A stretch of DNA of 64,000 nucleotides, taken from positions 1-64,000 of the forward strand of contig NZ_JAUAMC010000008.1 in NCBI RefSeq assembly GCF_031010195.1, in the 5' to 3' direction. The position numbers and the translations under genes are program-made. Shown here one piece after another: positions 9,224 through 18,754 of this stretch (positions are counted from its first letter, which is position 1; each line of letters starts with the position of its first letter). This DNA is from Halomonas sp. SpR8. Its GTDB lineage: Bacteria; Pseudomonadota; Gammaproteobacteria; Pseudomonadales; Halomonadaceae. Below the pieces are notes generated by a model. That model was not told the DNA's origin, did not search any database, and worked only from the letters and a program-made list of their open reading frames with translations.

Positions 9224-10269
9224 AGTCGCTCTCCTGGCTTTCCTGATGTGGCTTTTGGCTGACCGGTGGGGCGCGGTACGCTATACAGGTCGAGTAGCGG
9301 CACGCACAGGTTCATTAACAGCACCGCAAAGGCCACCGCATCGGGGTAGCCGCCAAAGGTGCGGATAGTAATCACCAGCGCGCCAATGCCCACGCCATAG
9401 AGTAGCTTACCGCGTCGACTGGTGGCGGCGGAAACCGGATCGGTGGCAATAAAAAAAGCCCCAAATAGCGTTGCCCCGGTAAGCAGGTGAAATAGCGGCG
9501 AGGCAAAGTGGCTGGGGGCGCTGAGGTAAAATAGCGTGGCAAGTACCACCAGGCTTCCCACCATCGCCACCGGGATATGCCAGCTAATAATCCGCTTCGC
9601 CAGCAACAATACGCCACCCGCTAACCATGCAAGGCCCACCCATCGCCAAGCATTCAGAGTGCCTTCCGGCAGGGGGCTGGTCGCCCAGAACTCGTTGGCA
9701 AGCACCGCGTCGCCTTTGTGTTTAAAGGCATCAAGCGGCGTGGCACCGCTCAAACTATCCAGTTGGGCGGTCGGCAGCGTTCCAGTGATTTGCGCCCATA
9801 GGCCATCTGGTATGAGTCCCTGGGGCGATGCCCATAGCGTCATATAGGTAGGAAAGGACACCAGTAGCAGCGCATAGCCCACCATGGCAGGGTTAAAGGG
9901 GTTATGGCCCAAGCCGCCGTATAGCTGCTTGGCGACCACGATTGCCGCGACCATACCCACGCCGATAAGCCACCAGGGGCTGGCAGGGGGCAGTGACGCG
10001 CCCAGTAAAACGCCGGTAAGTAGGGCGCTTGAGTCATTCAACGTTACGCGAATGGGCCGCCTGCGTAGGCGCAGCACGGCGGCTTCAAGGGCGACTCCAA
10101 ATGCCGCGGCCAGTAGCACATTGCTGATGACACCGAGGCCAAAGAAGTAGCTCATGGTGGCGATACCAGGCAGCGTCGCAATGATCACCCAGCGCATTAG
10201 GCGCGTCATTGGCGGCACGTTAGTCGCCTTCGCGGCATCGTTAACGCCTGAGGCGTGCATCATGCTCAT
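9220..10269 (-). CDS. rnfD: Electron transport complex subunit RnfD (RsxD)
   Basis: A 349-residue inner-membrane protein with about nine helices, of the NqrB/RnfD family. The covalent FMN threonine lies in SGATPLDAFK near residue 187. The N-terminus is longer than in E. coli RsxD ([20 protein letters not shown]); a later start is possible. It overlaps both rnfC and rnfG by 4 bp, so the operon is translationally coupled. Confidence 0.95.
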   Translation of the reverse strand: MSMMHASGVNDAAKATNVPPMTRLMRWVIIATLPGIATMSYFFGLGVISNVLLAAAFGVALEAAVLRLRRRPIRVTLNDSSALLTGVLLGASLPPASPWWLIGVGMVAAIVVAKQLYGGLGHNPFNPAMVGYALLLVSFPTYMTLWASPQGLIPDGLWAQITGTLPTAQLDSLSGATPLDAFKHKGDAVLANEFWATSPLPEGTLNAWRWVGLAWLAGGVLLLAKRIISWHIPVAMVGSLVVLATLFYLSAPSHFASPLFHLLTGATLFGAFFIATDPVSAATSRRGKLLYGVGIGALVITIRTFGGYPDAVAFAVLLMNLCVPLLDLYSVPRPTGQPKATSGKPGERL

Positions 10270-11933
10270 GGTGACTCCTTACTAGCGCTGTCGGGTGACT
10301 GCTGTTCACGCGCCTGGGCAAGCTGCCATTCGGCCGCCTTTAAGTTCTCCTGGGCGGTGGCAAGCTGCATTTCTAAATCATCCAGGGATTGTTTGGGATC
10401 TTCCTGGGCCACCCGCGCCAGGGTTTTTTCCGCTTTTTTGACCGATGCTTTAGCGGCAGCATGGGCAATCCGCAGGCCGCGTAAATCGACTTTTTCGCTG
10501 CTGGATGTGGCCGCGTTAGAGGGGCGCCGTTGTTGCGCCTGCCGGGCTTGCTTGCGTGCCTGTTTTTCAGCCTCTTCCCGAGCGAGCCGTGCTTGGCGGA
10601 ACTCAAAACGGTGTTTGGCGTGCTCGGCTTTAGTGGCTTCAATCCGCTGCAGGCGTATCCGGCTTTTGGCTTCGCGGTAATCTACAACCAGCGGAATATG
10701 GCTGGGGCACACATAGCTGCAGGCGCCGCACTCAATGCAGTCAAACAGGTGGTAGCGCTCCAGCTTGGTATCGTCTTGAGCGCGGGCGTACCAATGCAGC
10801 TGCTGTGGCAGCAGCGCCACCGGGCAAACACTTTCGCACTCGCCGCAGCGTATGCAGGGCGCTTCTACCGGGGAAGGCGGTAGCTCATCAAGAGTGGCGG
10901 CGATCAAGCAGTTAGTCAGCTTGGTAACTGGCGTATCCAGCGTTAGCAGCGGTGTGCCCATCATGGGGCCGCCCTGAATCACTTGGTTTAGCGCCGAGTG
11001 ATTCACTCCCGCTTCCGCAAGCAGTTCCTTAATCGAAGTGCCCAGGCGTACCCAGCGGTTGCCGGGCTGGGCAATCGCTTCCCCAGTGAGCGTGACGATT
11101 CTTGAAACCAGCGGCTGACCATCGCGCACCGCGTGTAGAATCGCCAGCAGGGTGCCGGGGTTATGGCACAGTACCCCCACATCCGCGGGTAGCCCGCCAC
11201 TGGGCACGTTAAGATCCAATAGTTTTTTAATTAGCTGGCGCTCGCCGCCGCTGGGGTAGCGGGTGGGGATGACTGTTAGCTCGACCGGCACTGGTTGACT
11301 ATCACGCAGGGCTTGCTGCAGGGCTTCAATGGCCTCGGGTTTGTTGTCCTCAATGCCAATAACGATATGCTGCGCGCCACACAGTTTGGCGATGATCTGC
11401 GCTCCTTCAAGTATCTCGCCAGGGTAGTGGCGTAGAGCAAGGTCATCGGCGGTGATATAGGGCTCGCACTCGGCGGCGTTGATCACCAGGGTGGCGATCG
11501 CATGCCGTTCGACCACTCGCGCTTTGATATAGCTGGGAAACCCCGCTCCGCCTAAGCCGACAATGCCACTTTCGTTTAAACGCTCAAGCAACTCTTGGCG
11601 CCCGGTACTGCGCCAGTCGAGGCTAGGCAGCCGGAACAACTCATCTTGCCCATCGCCCTCAATGGTGATTTGGGCTGTGGTGACCTCGGTGACTGTGCCG
11701 CTGATGCTGGCGTGCAGGTTGCTGGAGATCATGCCTTCACGATTGGCAATCACGCTGCCGACTTTTACTCTATCTCCCGATGCCACACAGGGCGTGGCGG
11801 GTTGGCCGCTGTGCTGCTGAAGCGGCAGCGTCACTCGACTGGGCAGCGGCGCTTCAATCAGCGTTGCCTGGCTAGAGCGCTGTTTGCGCTCGGGAGGATA
11901 AATGCCGCCAGGAAAGTCATAGGCGCTCGGCAT
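10266..11933 (-). CDS. rnfC: Electron transport complex subunit RnfC (RsxC)
   Basis: A 555-residue peripheral subunit that takes electrons from NADH or ferredoxin. N-terminus is [13 protein letters not shown]. The NADH/FMN region holds [12 protein letters not shown] and [10 protein letters not shown]. Two 4Fe-4S clusters follow ([12 protein letters not shown] and [12 protein letters not shown]). The tail is Ala/Lys/Glu-rich and probably coiled coil, shorter than the repeat-rich tail of the E. coli protein. I choose ATG 11933: it has AGGGG seven bases upstream and gives the family N-terminus. The longer frame to 11969 begins with TTG and would overlap rnfB by 53 bp. With the chosen start the overlap is 17 bp. 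Confidence 0.94.
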   Translation of the reverse strand: MPSAYDFPGGIYPPERKQRSSQATLIEAPLPSRVTLPLQQHSGQPATPCVASGDRVKVGSVIANREGMISSNLHASISGTVTEVTTAQITIEGDGQDELFRLPSLDWRSTGRQELLERLNESGIVGLGGAGFPSYIKARVVERHAIATLVINAAECEPYITADDLALRHYPGEILEGAQIIAKLCGAQHIVIGIEDNKPEAIEALQQALRDSQPVPVELTVIPTRYPSGGERQLIKKLLDLNVPSGGLPADVGVLCHNPGTLLAILHAVRDGQPLVSRIVTLTGEAIAQPGNRWVRLGTSIKELLAEAGVNHSALNQVIQGGPMMGTPLLTLDTPVTKLTNCLIAATLDELPPSPVEAPCIRCGECESVCPVALLPQQLHWYARAQDDTKLERYHLFDCIECGACSYVCPSHIPLVVDYREAKSRIRLQRIEATKAEHAKHRFEFRQARLAREEAEKQARKQARQAQQRRPSNAATSSSEKVDLRGLRIAHAAAKASVKKAEKTLARVAQEDPKQSLDDLEMQLATAQENLKAAEWQLAQAREQQSPDSASKESP

Positions 11934-12528
11934 GAAGATCCCCTGGGGCAGGTTGGCGGTCGCTGACAATTAATTCCGGCGAAGGCGTTACGATCGGCTG
12001 CCACTGGGTGAGCGGTGCTGAGCGAGGCAGCATATCAATACAGTCGACGGGGCAAGGGTCAAGACAAAGATCGCAGCCGGTGCATTCGTCTTCAATCACG
12101 GTGTGCATCAATTTAGCCGCGCCGATAATCGCATCCACCGGGCAGGCCTGGATGCATTTGGTGCAGCCAATGCACTCCTCTTCGCGAATAAACGCTACCT
12201 TGGCTTCGCTCTGGGCGTCGCCGTCAAGTGGCTCAGCTTCGCGACCGAGAAGATCGGCAAGGGCGTGAATGGTCGCTTCGCCACCGGGTGGGCATTTATT
12301 CAGCGCATCGCCCTGATTGATTGCTTCAGCGTAAGGGCGGCAGCCAGGGTAGCCGCATTGGCCGCACTGGGTTTGTGGCAGTAGCGCATCAATTTGCTCA
12401 ACTAATGGATTATCTTCGCGTTTGAAGCGCTCGCTAACCACGCCCAAAAGCGCCCCGAAAATAATCCCTAGTCCGGTAAGCACTCCCACCGTACTGAGAA
12501 TGCCCCACCACGAAAAGGTGTCACTCAT
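11917..12528 (-). CDS. rnfB: Electron transport complex subunit RnfB (RsxB)
   Basis: A 203-residue protein: N-terminal membrane anchor (about 8-30), a 4Fe-4S domain with CGQCGYPGC and a distal Cys, then a double 4Fe-4S ferredoxin domain ([12 protein letters not shown] and [12 protein letters not shown]). It is the ferredoxin-interacting subunit of RNF. A short spacer of 5 bp separates it from rnfA, and its end overlaps rnfC. Confidence 0.96.
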   Translation of the reverse strand: MSDTFSWWGILSTVGVLTGLGIIFGALLGVVSERFKREDNPLVEQIDALLPQTQCGQCGYPGCRPYAEAINQGDALNKCPPGGEATIHALADLLGREAEPLDGDAQSEAKVAFIREEECIGCTKCIQACPVDAIIGAAKLMHTVIEDECTGCDLCLDPCPVDCIDMLPRSAPLTQWQPIVTPSPELIVSDRQPAPGDLHAERL

Positions 12529-12533
12529 GGCGG

Positions 12534-13115
12534 TTACCCCTGTACTAGCCCAGAAAAACCCAGAAACGCCAATGACATTAGGCTGGCGGTGACCATGGCA
12601 ATCGCAGCACCCTGAAAGGGTTTGGGGATATCCGCTCCCGCTAGTCGTTCCCGCATTGCCGCGAATAGCACCAAGATAAGCGAGAAGCCCAGCGCCGCCC
12701 CTAACCCGTAAAGGGTGGTATGAAAAAAGCTTAATTCACGATTTAGCGACAGTAGCGCGACGCCCAACACTGCGCAGTTGGTGGTGATCAGCGGTAGAAA
12801 TATTCCCAACACTTGATGCAGCAGCGGACTTAGTTGGCGCACCATGATTTCGGTAAACTGCACCACGGCGGCAATTACCACAATAAAGCTGATGGTGCGC
12901 AGGTAAGTAATATCCAGCGGCACAAGCAGGCCGTGATAGACCACGTAGCTCGCAGCCGACGCTAGGGTCAGCACAAAGGTGGTGGCTAGGGACATGCCCA
13001 TGGCCGACTCCAGTTTATTGGAGACGCCCATAAAAGGGCACAGGCCCAGAAACTGAACCAGCACGAAGTTGTTGACCAGCGCAGTGCTGATCAAAATGAT
13101 AAATAGCTCACTCAT
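12534..13115 (-). CDS. rnfA: Electron transport complex subunit RnfA (RsxA)
   Basis: A 193-residue membrane protein with six helices; [20 protein letters not shown] and [15 protein letters not shown] are the family motifs. I place the start at ATG 13115, which gives exactly the E. coli RsxA length. The longer frame begins with TTG at 13136 and has no ribosome binding site. First gene of rnfABCDGE-nth. RNF couples ferredoxin/NAD electron transfer to an ion gradient; in E. coli the same complex (Rsx) also keeps SoxR reduced. Confidence 0.95.
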   Translation of the reverse strand: MSELFIILISTALVNNFVLVQFLGLCPFMGVSNKLESAMGMSLATTFVLTLASAASYVVYHGLLVPLDITYLRTISFIVVIAAVVQFTEIMVRQLSPLLHQVLGIFLPLITTNCAVLGVALLSLNRELSFFHTTLYGLGAALGFSLILVLFAAMRERLAGADIPKPFQGAAIAMVTASLMSLAFLGFSGLVQG

Positions 13116-13228
13116 GGCGGCGTATTGTGCGAACAAAAGGTGGCATTGGCTAGTGCGAAGCTAGGAAACTTGATGAGATAACCGCCTCTGATGGCGTGGT
13201 TTGTGTTCAACGTGCGTAAGCAATAATG

Positions 13229-13265
13229 AAAAAAGGGCAGAGCGCTTTTGCCTCTACCCTTTTTG
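13229..13265 (-). terminator. Intrinsic terminator of metG
   Basis: AAAAAGGGCAGAG (13230-13242) pairs with CTCTACCCTTTTT (13252-13264) with one mismatch. On the minus strand the stem ends in a T run 18 bp after the metG stop. It separates metG from the rnf operon downstream; the A/T tracts on both sides could make it bidirectional. Confidence 0.8.
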
Positions 13266-13282
13266 TTGGTTGCTACGCTTGG

Positions 13283-15319
13283 TTAAGTAACTCGCTGACC
13301 CGGCTCTGCCCCGGTGTCAGGTGAAAGCAAATAGATGCCTTCTTCGTTGGCCGAGGCTAACACCATGCCTTCCGATACGCCAAAGCGCATTTTGCGCGGT
13401 GCCAGGTTGGCGACCATGACCGTTAAACGGCCTTCCAGGGCTTCCGGTGCGTAGGCGGAGCGAATGCCCGAGAACACATTGCGGGTTTCACCGCCCAGGT
13501 CGAGGGTCAACTGCAGCAGCTTGTCGGCGCCTTCTACGTACTCGGCTTTGGCGATACGCGCAATGCGCAGGTCGACTTTGGCAAAGTCTGCAAAGTCGAT
13601 TTCCGCAGCGATAGGCTCTTCCGCCAGCGGGCCTTTGGGGACTTCTTTCAATTTTTGCTCTTCCACGAGATCTTCCTTCGATGCTTCAATCATGGCATCG
13701 ATTTTGTCGCGTTCAACGCGAGTCATCAGTGGTTTGAATTTGTTGATCGAGTGATCGGTCAATACATTTTGACGCGTATGCCAATCCAGCGACTCAACGT
13801 TAAGAAACTCACGCGCTTGCTCGGCCATGGCGGGTACCACGGGCGCTAGATAGACCATCAATTGGCGGAACAGGTTAATTCCGACCGAGCATATGTCTAA
13901 GACTTCCGCATCGCGGCCATCCTGTTTGACCAGTGCCCAGGGCTCTTTATCGGCGATGTAGGTATTGGCTTCGTCCGCCAGCTCCATAATTTTACGCATT
14001 GCCCGGCTAAATTCACGTGCTTCAAAGTCTTCGGCGATATCGTCACCGGCGGCAATAAAACGCGCCACCATCTGCGGTTCTGCGCAGTGCTCGGAAAGAT
14101 TTCCACCGCCAAGTTTTTTAACAAACCCGGCGCAGCGGCTGGCAATATTGACCACTTTGCCGACCAGATCAGAGTTTACCCGCGCGGCAAAGTCTTCCAA
14201 ATTCAGATCCAGGTCATCGACCTTGGAAGTGAGTTTGGCGGCAAAGTAGTAGCGCAGATATTCAGGATTCAAATGATCGGCGTAGGTGGCGGCTTTAATA
14301 AAGGTGCCGCGGGATTTCGACATCTTGGCGCCGTCTACCGTCAGGAAACCGTGGCAGTTGACCGCGGTGGGTGTGCGTAGATCAGCACCATGCAGCATGG
14401 CGGGCCAGAAGAGTGCATGGAAGTAGACAATATCCTTGCCGATAAAGTGATACACCTCGGCATCCGAGTCTTTATTCCAAAAACTGTCGAAGTCGATACC
14501 TTCACGGTCGCATAGATTCTTGAAACTGGCGAGGTAGCCGATAGGGGCGTCCAGCCATACATAGAAGTATTTGCCGGGGGCGTCGGGAATTTCGAAGCCG
14601 AAGTAGGGCGCATCGCGGGAAATATCCCACTCGTTAAAGCCGGACTCAAACCACTCCATCAGCTTATTGCGGATTTGCGGCTGAACATGACCGTTGTCAA
14701 TCCAGCGTTGTAAGAAGTCTGCAAAGTCGGGCAGCTTAAAGAAGTAGTGGGTCGAGGTGCGTACTTCGGGGGTGGCGCCGGAAATTGCCGAGACCGGGTT
14801 GATCAAGTCGGCGGGGGTATAGGTGGCACCGCACTTTTCGCAGTTGTCGCCATACTGGTCATCGGCGCCGCACTTGGGGCAGGTGCCTTTAATAAAGCGA
14901 TCCGCTAAAAACAGCCCCTTTTGGGGGTCGAACATCTGTTCAATATCACGGGTGGCGATATGGCCTTTGTCGCGCAGGCGCTTATAAATCATTTCGCTGA
15001 AATGGCGGTTTTCAGTCGAGTGAGTCGAGTAGTAGTTGTCGAACCCGACTCCAAAGCGTGCGAAGTCTGTCTGGTGGTCGTTGGAGACCCGCTCGATGAG
15101 GGCTTCGGGGGTTATACCTTCCAGTTCGGCACGCAGCATAATGGCGGTGCCATGGGCGTCATCCGCGCAGACGTAGTGGCACTGTTGGCCACGACTTTTC
15201 TGGAAACGAACCCAGATGTCAGTCTGGATATACTCAAGCAGGTGACCGAGATGGATCGCTCCGTTGGCGTAGGGGAGCGCGCTAGTCACCAAAATGTTGC
15301 GCGTGGCGGTTGTAGGCAT
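13283..15319 (-). CDS. metG: Methionyl-tRNA synthetase
   Basis: A 678-residue class I synthetase. The HIGH motif appears as HLGH in [11 protein letters not shown] near residue 20. The zinc-binding insert has CPKCG and CEKCG (about 145-165). KMSKS lies in [10 protein letters not shown] (about residue 335). The anticodon-binding helical domain follows, and the C-terminus (about 575-678) is an EMAP/Trbp111-like tRNA-binding dimerisation domain ([20 protein letters not shown]). It charges tRNA-Met for initiation and elongation. Full length for the bacterial type with a C-terminal extension. Confidence 0.98.
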   Translation of the reverse strand: MPTTATRNILVTSALPYANGAIHLGHLLEYIQTDIWVRFQKSRGQQCHYVCADDAHGTAIMLRAELEGITPEALIERVSNDHQTDFARFGVGFDNYYSTHSTENRHFSEMIYKRLRDKGHIATRDIEQMFDPQKGLFLADRFIKGTCPKCGADDQYGDNCEKCGATYTPADLINPVSAISGATPEVRTSTHYFFKLPDFADFLQRWIDNGHVQPQIRNKLMEWFESGFNEWDISRDAPYFGFEIPDAPGKYFYVWLDAPIGYLASFKNLCDREGIDFDSFWNKDSDAEVYHFIGKDIVYFHALFWPAMLHGADLRTPTAVNCHGFLTVDGAKMSKSRGTFIKAATYADHLNPEYLRYYFAAKLTSKVDDLDLNLEDFAARVNSDLVGKVVNIASRCAGFVKKLGGGNLSEHCAEPQMVARFIAAGDDIAEDFEAREFSRAMRKIMELADEANTYIADKEPWALVKQDGRDAEVLDICSVGINLFRQLMVYLAPVVPAMAEQAREFLNVESLDWHTRQNVLTDHSINKFKPLMTRVERDKIDAMIEASKEDLVEEQKLKEVPKGPLAEEPIAAEIDFADFAKVDLRIARIAKAEYVEGADKLLQLTLDLGGETRNVFSGIRSAYAPEALEGRLTVMVANLAPRKMRFGVSEGMVLASANEEGIYLLSPDTGAEPGQRVT

Positions 15320-15361
15320 GGTGAAGGTTAATTCCGAGTGAATAAAGGTGCCGGGCAGGCA

Positions 15362-15399
15362 GTAACAAAAACACGGCGAAGTTACAAAACGCTTCGCCG
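15362..15399 (-). terminator. Intrinsic terminator after the 93-residue unknown gene
   Basis: CGGCGAAG (15374-15381) and CTTCGCCG (15392-15399) form an 8-bp GC-rich stem with a 10-nt loop. On the minus strand it is followed by TGTTTTTG. It lies 23 bp beyond the stop of the small minus-strand gene and before metG. Confidence 0.65.
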
Positions 15400-15421
15400 C
15401 TGACGCTGTTGACGGTAATGA

Positions 15422-15703
15422 TTAGTAGAGCGCTTGCTCTTCCTGAACGACTTCGCGGAGCAGTTCTAAAAAGAGTTTATCCGCTTCAGAGTGTTCAGCC
15501 GGGTCTTCCGGAATATGCACGCTGGTGGTATCGGAAATTTCGTTGGCAATCCGCGCCATTGCCGCTGGGCTATTGCCTTCAGCCAGTTGTTCTTTGGCAA
15601 TCGCCAGTGATTGCTCAAGGATTTTTGGGTCTTGCAGCAACTTACGAATAAAGCCACGTAGCTCGTTGATGATACGTGTTTTCTGAATTTCTGAACCGGA
15701 CAT
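15422..15703 (-). CDS. Conserved-looking small protein of unknown function
   Basis: 93 residues, acidic and helical, no signal peptide or membrane segment (MSGSEIQKTRIINELRGFIR ... LLREVVQEEQALY). I start at ATG 15703, which has GAGGAG at the right distance; the longer frame to 15751 lacks a better site. It ends in its own terminator, so it is probably a single-gene unit transcribed toward metG. I do not recognise a family. Confidence 0.7.
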   Translation of the reverse strand: MSGSEIQKTRIINELRGFIRKLLQDPKILEQSLAIAKEQLAEGNSPAAMARIANEISDTTSVHIPEDPAEHSEADKLFLELLREVVQEEQALY

Positions 15704-15817
15704 GGGAGTCTCCTCAGGATCGCGATTGACGACAGCGTCAAGCGAAACCAATCAATGCGTTGACCATAGCATTTTTTCCGCCAACCGGCATGAGTTGCCG
15801 AGCATTAATACGCAACA

Positions 15818-17023
15818 TTAAAGGGTCAATCGACCGGCCTTATGTTTAACGGGATTTGCGTACTGGGCAAGCCAATAGGGGCGCAGTGGCTCGGGTACTT
15901 CGGCGAGCCGGGCATTAAAGCGTTCTCGGTCTTGGCGAGTGATGGCCTTGCGCGCTACTAGCTCCGGCGCTTCGCCCAACGCCTCTAAAGCTAAATAGTG
16001 ACTGGGGAAGAGGCGATAGCCACCAATCACCTGGCGATCAATCTCAGCCGCCACTTCGTCTGGCGTGGCCATATCGGAGCCCACCGGTGTGCCAAAATGC
16101 AGCCGTACACGGCCTTTAGTGCCGGTAATGCCTGCCACAATCGAGCGGATATCCTCGAACTCACTTTTGGCGTAGCTGCCTAGGGTGTCGATATCGTGCA
16201 GTTCCTGGGCTTTTTGCACATCGCAGGGGTCATACTCGTAGCTAATCGAAACCGGTAATAGTTTCAGTTCCGCGATGGCTTCGCCAAACACCATATCGCG
16301 CTCGGCATTACGTCTGGCCATGGTCAGCATTTTAATGATGGCCGGCTCTGTATGGTCAATGCCGTTCTTGGCACGCCCTTCGCGCTGGGCCATCCAGATA
16401 GAGTGCTGGTCTTCGGTAATGGTGTGGCGAATATACGCGGATAGTTGCTGATAGGCAGCCAGCATTGCCCGCTTGCCGCGAGCGCTGCGTGGCACAATAA
16501 AGCTTTTATTAAGCCGCATTAGATCGGTAACGTAAGGCTTTTTGAGCAGATTGTCACCGATAGCGATGCGCACGGTGTCGCGGTTTGCCTGATACAGCGC
16601 GTAGTTGACGAACGCGGGGTCTAACGAGATATCGCGATGATTGCCAATAAAGAGATAGGCGCCGTTGGCGTCGAGTTTGTCGAGGCCAGTGACTTCAAAC
16701 GCATCCGTGGTGGTGCGAATCATGCGCTCCATATAGTGAGCAATGCGCATTTGAAACTCGTAAACCGACGAGACGCCTTTGACTTCTCGGCGCACGGCAC
16801 GGCTGGCAAACAGGCGTGCTAATGACGGCGCCCAGCGTGCCATGCGCGGCAGTCGGAAGCGAGTTAGCGCATCAAGCAGCTCGTTGTCCCGGGAGAGCCG
16901 GGAAAGCACGTCTGCCACTTCATGATCCATAAAGGGCCGAATATCGGCCCACGGGTCTGTCTCGGTAGCGGCGGTGGTAGCGTTATTGTGATCAGTCATG
17001 CGAACCGTTGGAGGATAAACCAT
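15818..17023 (-). CDS. PlsC-type glycerophosphate acyltransferase-like protein
   Basis: A 401-residue protein with a lysophospholipid acyltransferase core. The HX4D motif is NHRDISLD (about residue 125), followed by a PRS/GK-like substrate segment (FIVPRSARGKRAML). Members transfer acyl groups to glycerol-3-phosphate or lysophospholipids at the inner membrane face. The long N-terminal helical region before the core (about 100 residues) is unlike PlsC itself, so the acceptor is uncertain. Two ATG starts are possible, 17023 or 16999; neither has a good ribosome binding site. It follows rdgC on the same strand by 57 bp. Confidence 0.75.
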   Translation of the reverse strand: MVYPPTVRMTDHNNATTAATETDPWADIRPFMDHEVADVLSRLSRDNELLDALTRFRLPRMARWAPSLARLFASRAVRREVKGVSSVYEFQMRIAHYMERMIRTTTDAFEVTGLDKLDANGAYLFIGNHRDISLDPAFVNYALYQANRDTVRIAIGDNLLKKPYVTDLMRLNKSFIVPRSARGKRAMLAAYQQLSAYIRHTITEDQHSIWMAQREGRAKNGIDHTEPAIIKMLTMARRNAERDMVFGEAIAELKLLPVSISYEYDPCDVQKAQELHDIDTLGSYAKSEFEDIRSIVAGITGTKGRVRLHFGTPVGSDMATPDEVAAEIDRQVIGGYRLFPSHYLALEALGEAPELVARKAITRQDRERFNARLAEVPEPLRPYWLAQYANPVKHKAGRLTL

Positions 17024-17080
17024 GTGTGATTAGAAATAGGTATCGATTAATGGCATCGAGGCGAAGGTATATAGAACCAC

Positions 17081-18010
17081 TTACTGCGCCGCGGGTTCCC
17101 GCTGCGTCTCGCCGCCAAGCCACTCTATCAAGCGCGGAATATCCATGGATAGCGCCTGGGCCATTAAAATAAAGTCTGTTTCCAGGCGAGCAAGCGCATC
17201 ATCGCCGTCGTCAGCATGGTCGGCTTCTTCAATCAAGGCATCGCCAAAACGTAACGATTTCAGCGCCAAATCATCGTGTAATACAAAGCTTAACCGGCCT
17301 TCCAGGCTAACAGCGAGTTTACTGGCTTGGCGGCCACTCTCAAGCAGTTGCTGAATTTCATCGCTGTCTAGGTCGACCTGGCGAGCACGCAAAACACCGT
17401 CATCGCCTTTGGCTTTTAGCTCGACCTGATCACCCAACTGTAGATCGGCAGGTCGGCTAGCTACATCTCCCAGCCAAGTCGTCATGGCACGGATAGGCAG
17501 CGTTTGTGAGCTGAGCGGGGTGACTTTTAAGCTGCCCAGAGTTTCACGCAATAAATCCAGAATATCTTCAGCGCGGGTGCGCGAACTGGCGTTGATGCCG
17601 ATCATTTGGCCGCGGGTGTCCCACCACAGATCGATTTTCTGGCTGCGCACAAAGGCGCGGGGCAGTAAGTTTTCAGTCACCTGCTCTTTGAGCGCGGTCT
17701 TCTCTTTGCGAGTCACTTTACGGCCTTCGCTGGCCTCAATGTCGGCCACCTGCTCATCAACTTCTTCTTTGACCACAGAGGCGGGCAGCAGGCGCTCCTG
17801 GCGCAGGGCAGAAAGCAGCCGGTGTCCCTGGATTTCGTGAACCAGTTGACCGCCACCGAGACGTCCTGCGGGCGCCGTCCAGCCCAGGCGTCGCGCATCG
17901 GCGTTGCCCAGTGGTTTAGCGGAGTGCTCGTCTAAAGCGCTAGCGAGAGCATCGCTGGATAACTCGGGCGCGCCGTGCAGGCGGTATAAATGCAAGTGCT
18001 TAAACCACAT
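17081..18010 (-). CDS. rdgC: Recombination-associated protein RdgC
   Basis: 309 residues, the family size. The typical N-terminus is MWFKHLHLYRLHG and other family segments are LGWTAPAG, KIDLWWDTRGQMIGI and the C-terminal acidic part. RdgC is a ring-shaped DNA-binding protein that limits RecA filament formation at the nucleoid. I start at ATG 18010 with AGGA nine bases upstream; the frame is open 150 bp further upstream but that part is not RdgC-like and would overlap the divergent thioesterase promoter. Confidence 0.95.
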   Translation of the reverse strand: MWFKHLHLYRLHGAPELSSDALASALDEHSAKPLGNADARRLGWTAPAGRLGGGQLVHEIQGHRLLSALRQERLLPASVVKEEVDEQVADIEASEGRKVTRKEKTALKEQVTENLLPRAFVRSQKIDLWWDTRGQMIGINASSRTRAEDILDLLRETLGSLKVTPLSSQTLPIRAMTTWLGDVASRPADLQLGDQVELKAKGDDGVLRARQVDLDSDEIQQLLESGRQASKLAVSLEGRLSFVLHDDLALKSLRFGDALIEEADHADDGDDALARLETDFILMAQALSMDIPRLIEWLGGETQREPAAQ

Positions 18011-18152
18011 GGAGCCAATCCTGTTCAAAAGGTGGCACATTATGGCGAAAGCGGGGCCTTCCTGCCAGCGGCTGCCGCCAATCGTCTCTGTTGCACGCGT
18101 TTCAAACTTGTGTTTGATTGGGGTGTTGGCTAATACATATAAAGGAGCTGTT

Positions 18153-18602
18153 ATGACCATGTCACTGTCACGGGTTCAATTGCGCGTTCGCGGTTTTCAC
18201 TTGGATGGCTACGGGCATGTGAATAACGCCCGCTATCTTGAATTTATGGAAGAGGGGCGCTGGGATTTCTTTGATCAGCACCCTGCGATGATCAAGCAGC
18301 TCGATCAAGCCGGGCGGGCGTTTGTTGTCGTCAATTTGAATATTGATTATTTGGCGGCGGCGGGCCACGGCGACGATTTGGAAATCATGACCGGGATCGT
18401 CGATCTAGGCGAACGCAGCGGCGTGTGTCACCACCGCATTGTTCGTAAAAACGGTGGGCGCAAAGACGGCACCGTTATTGCCCGTGCGGATTTGACCTTC
18501 GTATTGCTTGATATGCGCGCCAATAAGGCCGCCGCAATCGAGGGAGAGGTGCGTGAGGCGTTAGCCGCGTTAATCGTGACGAAAGAGGCATTTAGCCCCT
18601 AA
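18153..18602 (+). CDS. Hotdog-fold acyl-CoA thioesterase (YbgC/FadM type)
   Basis: 149 residues with the 4-hydroxybenzoyl-CoA thioesterase-type motif DGYGHVNNARYLEFMEEGRW near residue 18, where the first Asp is replaced by the family's usual D/x-x-G-HVNNA pattern. It hydrolyses acyl-CoA thioesters; the chain length cannot be told. ATG 18153 has AAAGGAG six bases upstream. Divergent from rdgC with a 142-bp shared promoter region. Confidence 0.85.
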   Translation: MTMSLSRVQLRVRGFHLDGYGHVNNARYLEFMEEGRWDFFDQHPAMIKQLDQAGRAFVVVNLNIDYLAAAGHGDDLEIMTGIVDLGERSGVCHHRIVRKNGGRKDGTVIARADLTFVLLDMRANKAAAIEGEVREALAALIVTKEAFSP

Positions 18603-18645
18603 ACGGCTTTGCTGAGCTGTCTGGCTGCCCTTGCTGCTTTTGCGG

Positions 18646-18654
18646 TGGTATGAT
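18646..18654 (+). promoter_or_regulatory. Possible extended -10 promoter of gyrA
   Basis: TGGTATGAT at 18646-18654 fits an extended -10 (TGn plus TATGAT) about 100 bp before the gyrA ATG; no good -35 is seen. Prediction only. Confidence 0.35.
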
Positions 18655-18754
18655 GGCGGAGTATTTGCGCGCCGTTCTATGCTAATTTCAGGGCGGTGTT
18701 TTTAAGCGCTTTCAACTCTCGCAGTGCCAATGCAGTGCAAAGGATCTGACTTTC

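Noticed and set aside
17904..18152. Upstream extension of the thioesterase frame
   Set aside because: It runs through the divergent promoter and into rdgC; ATG 18153 has AAAGGAG and gives the family length.
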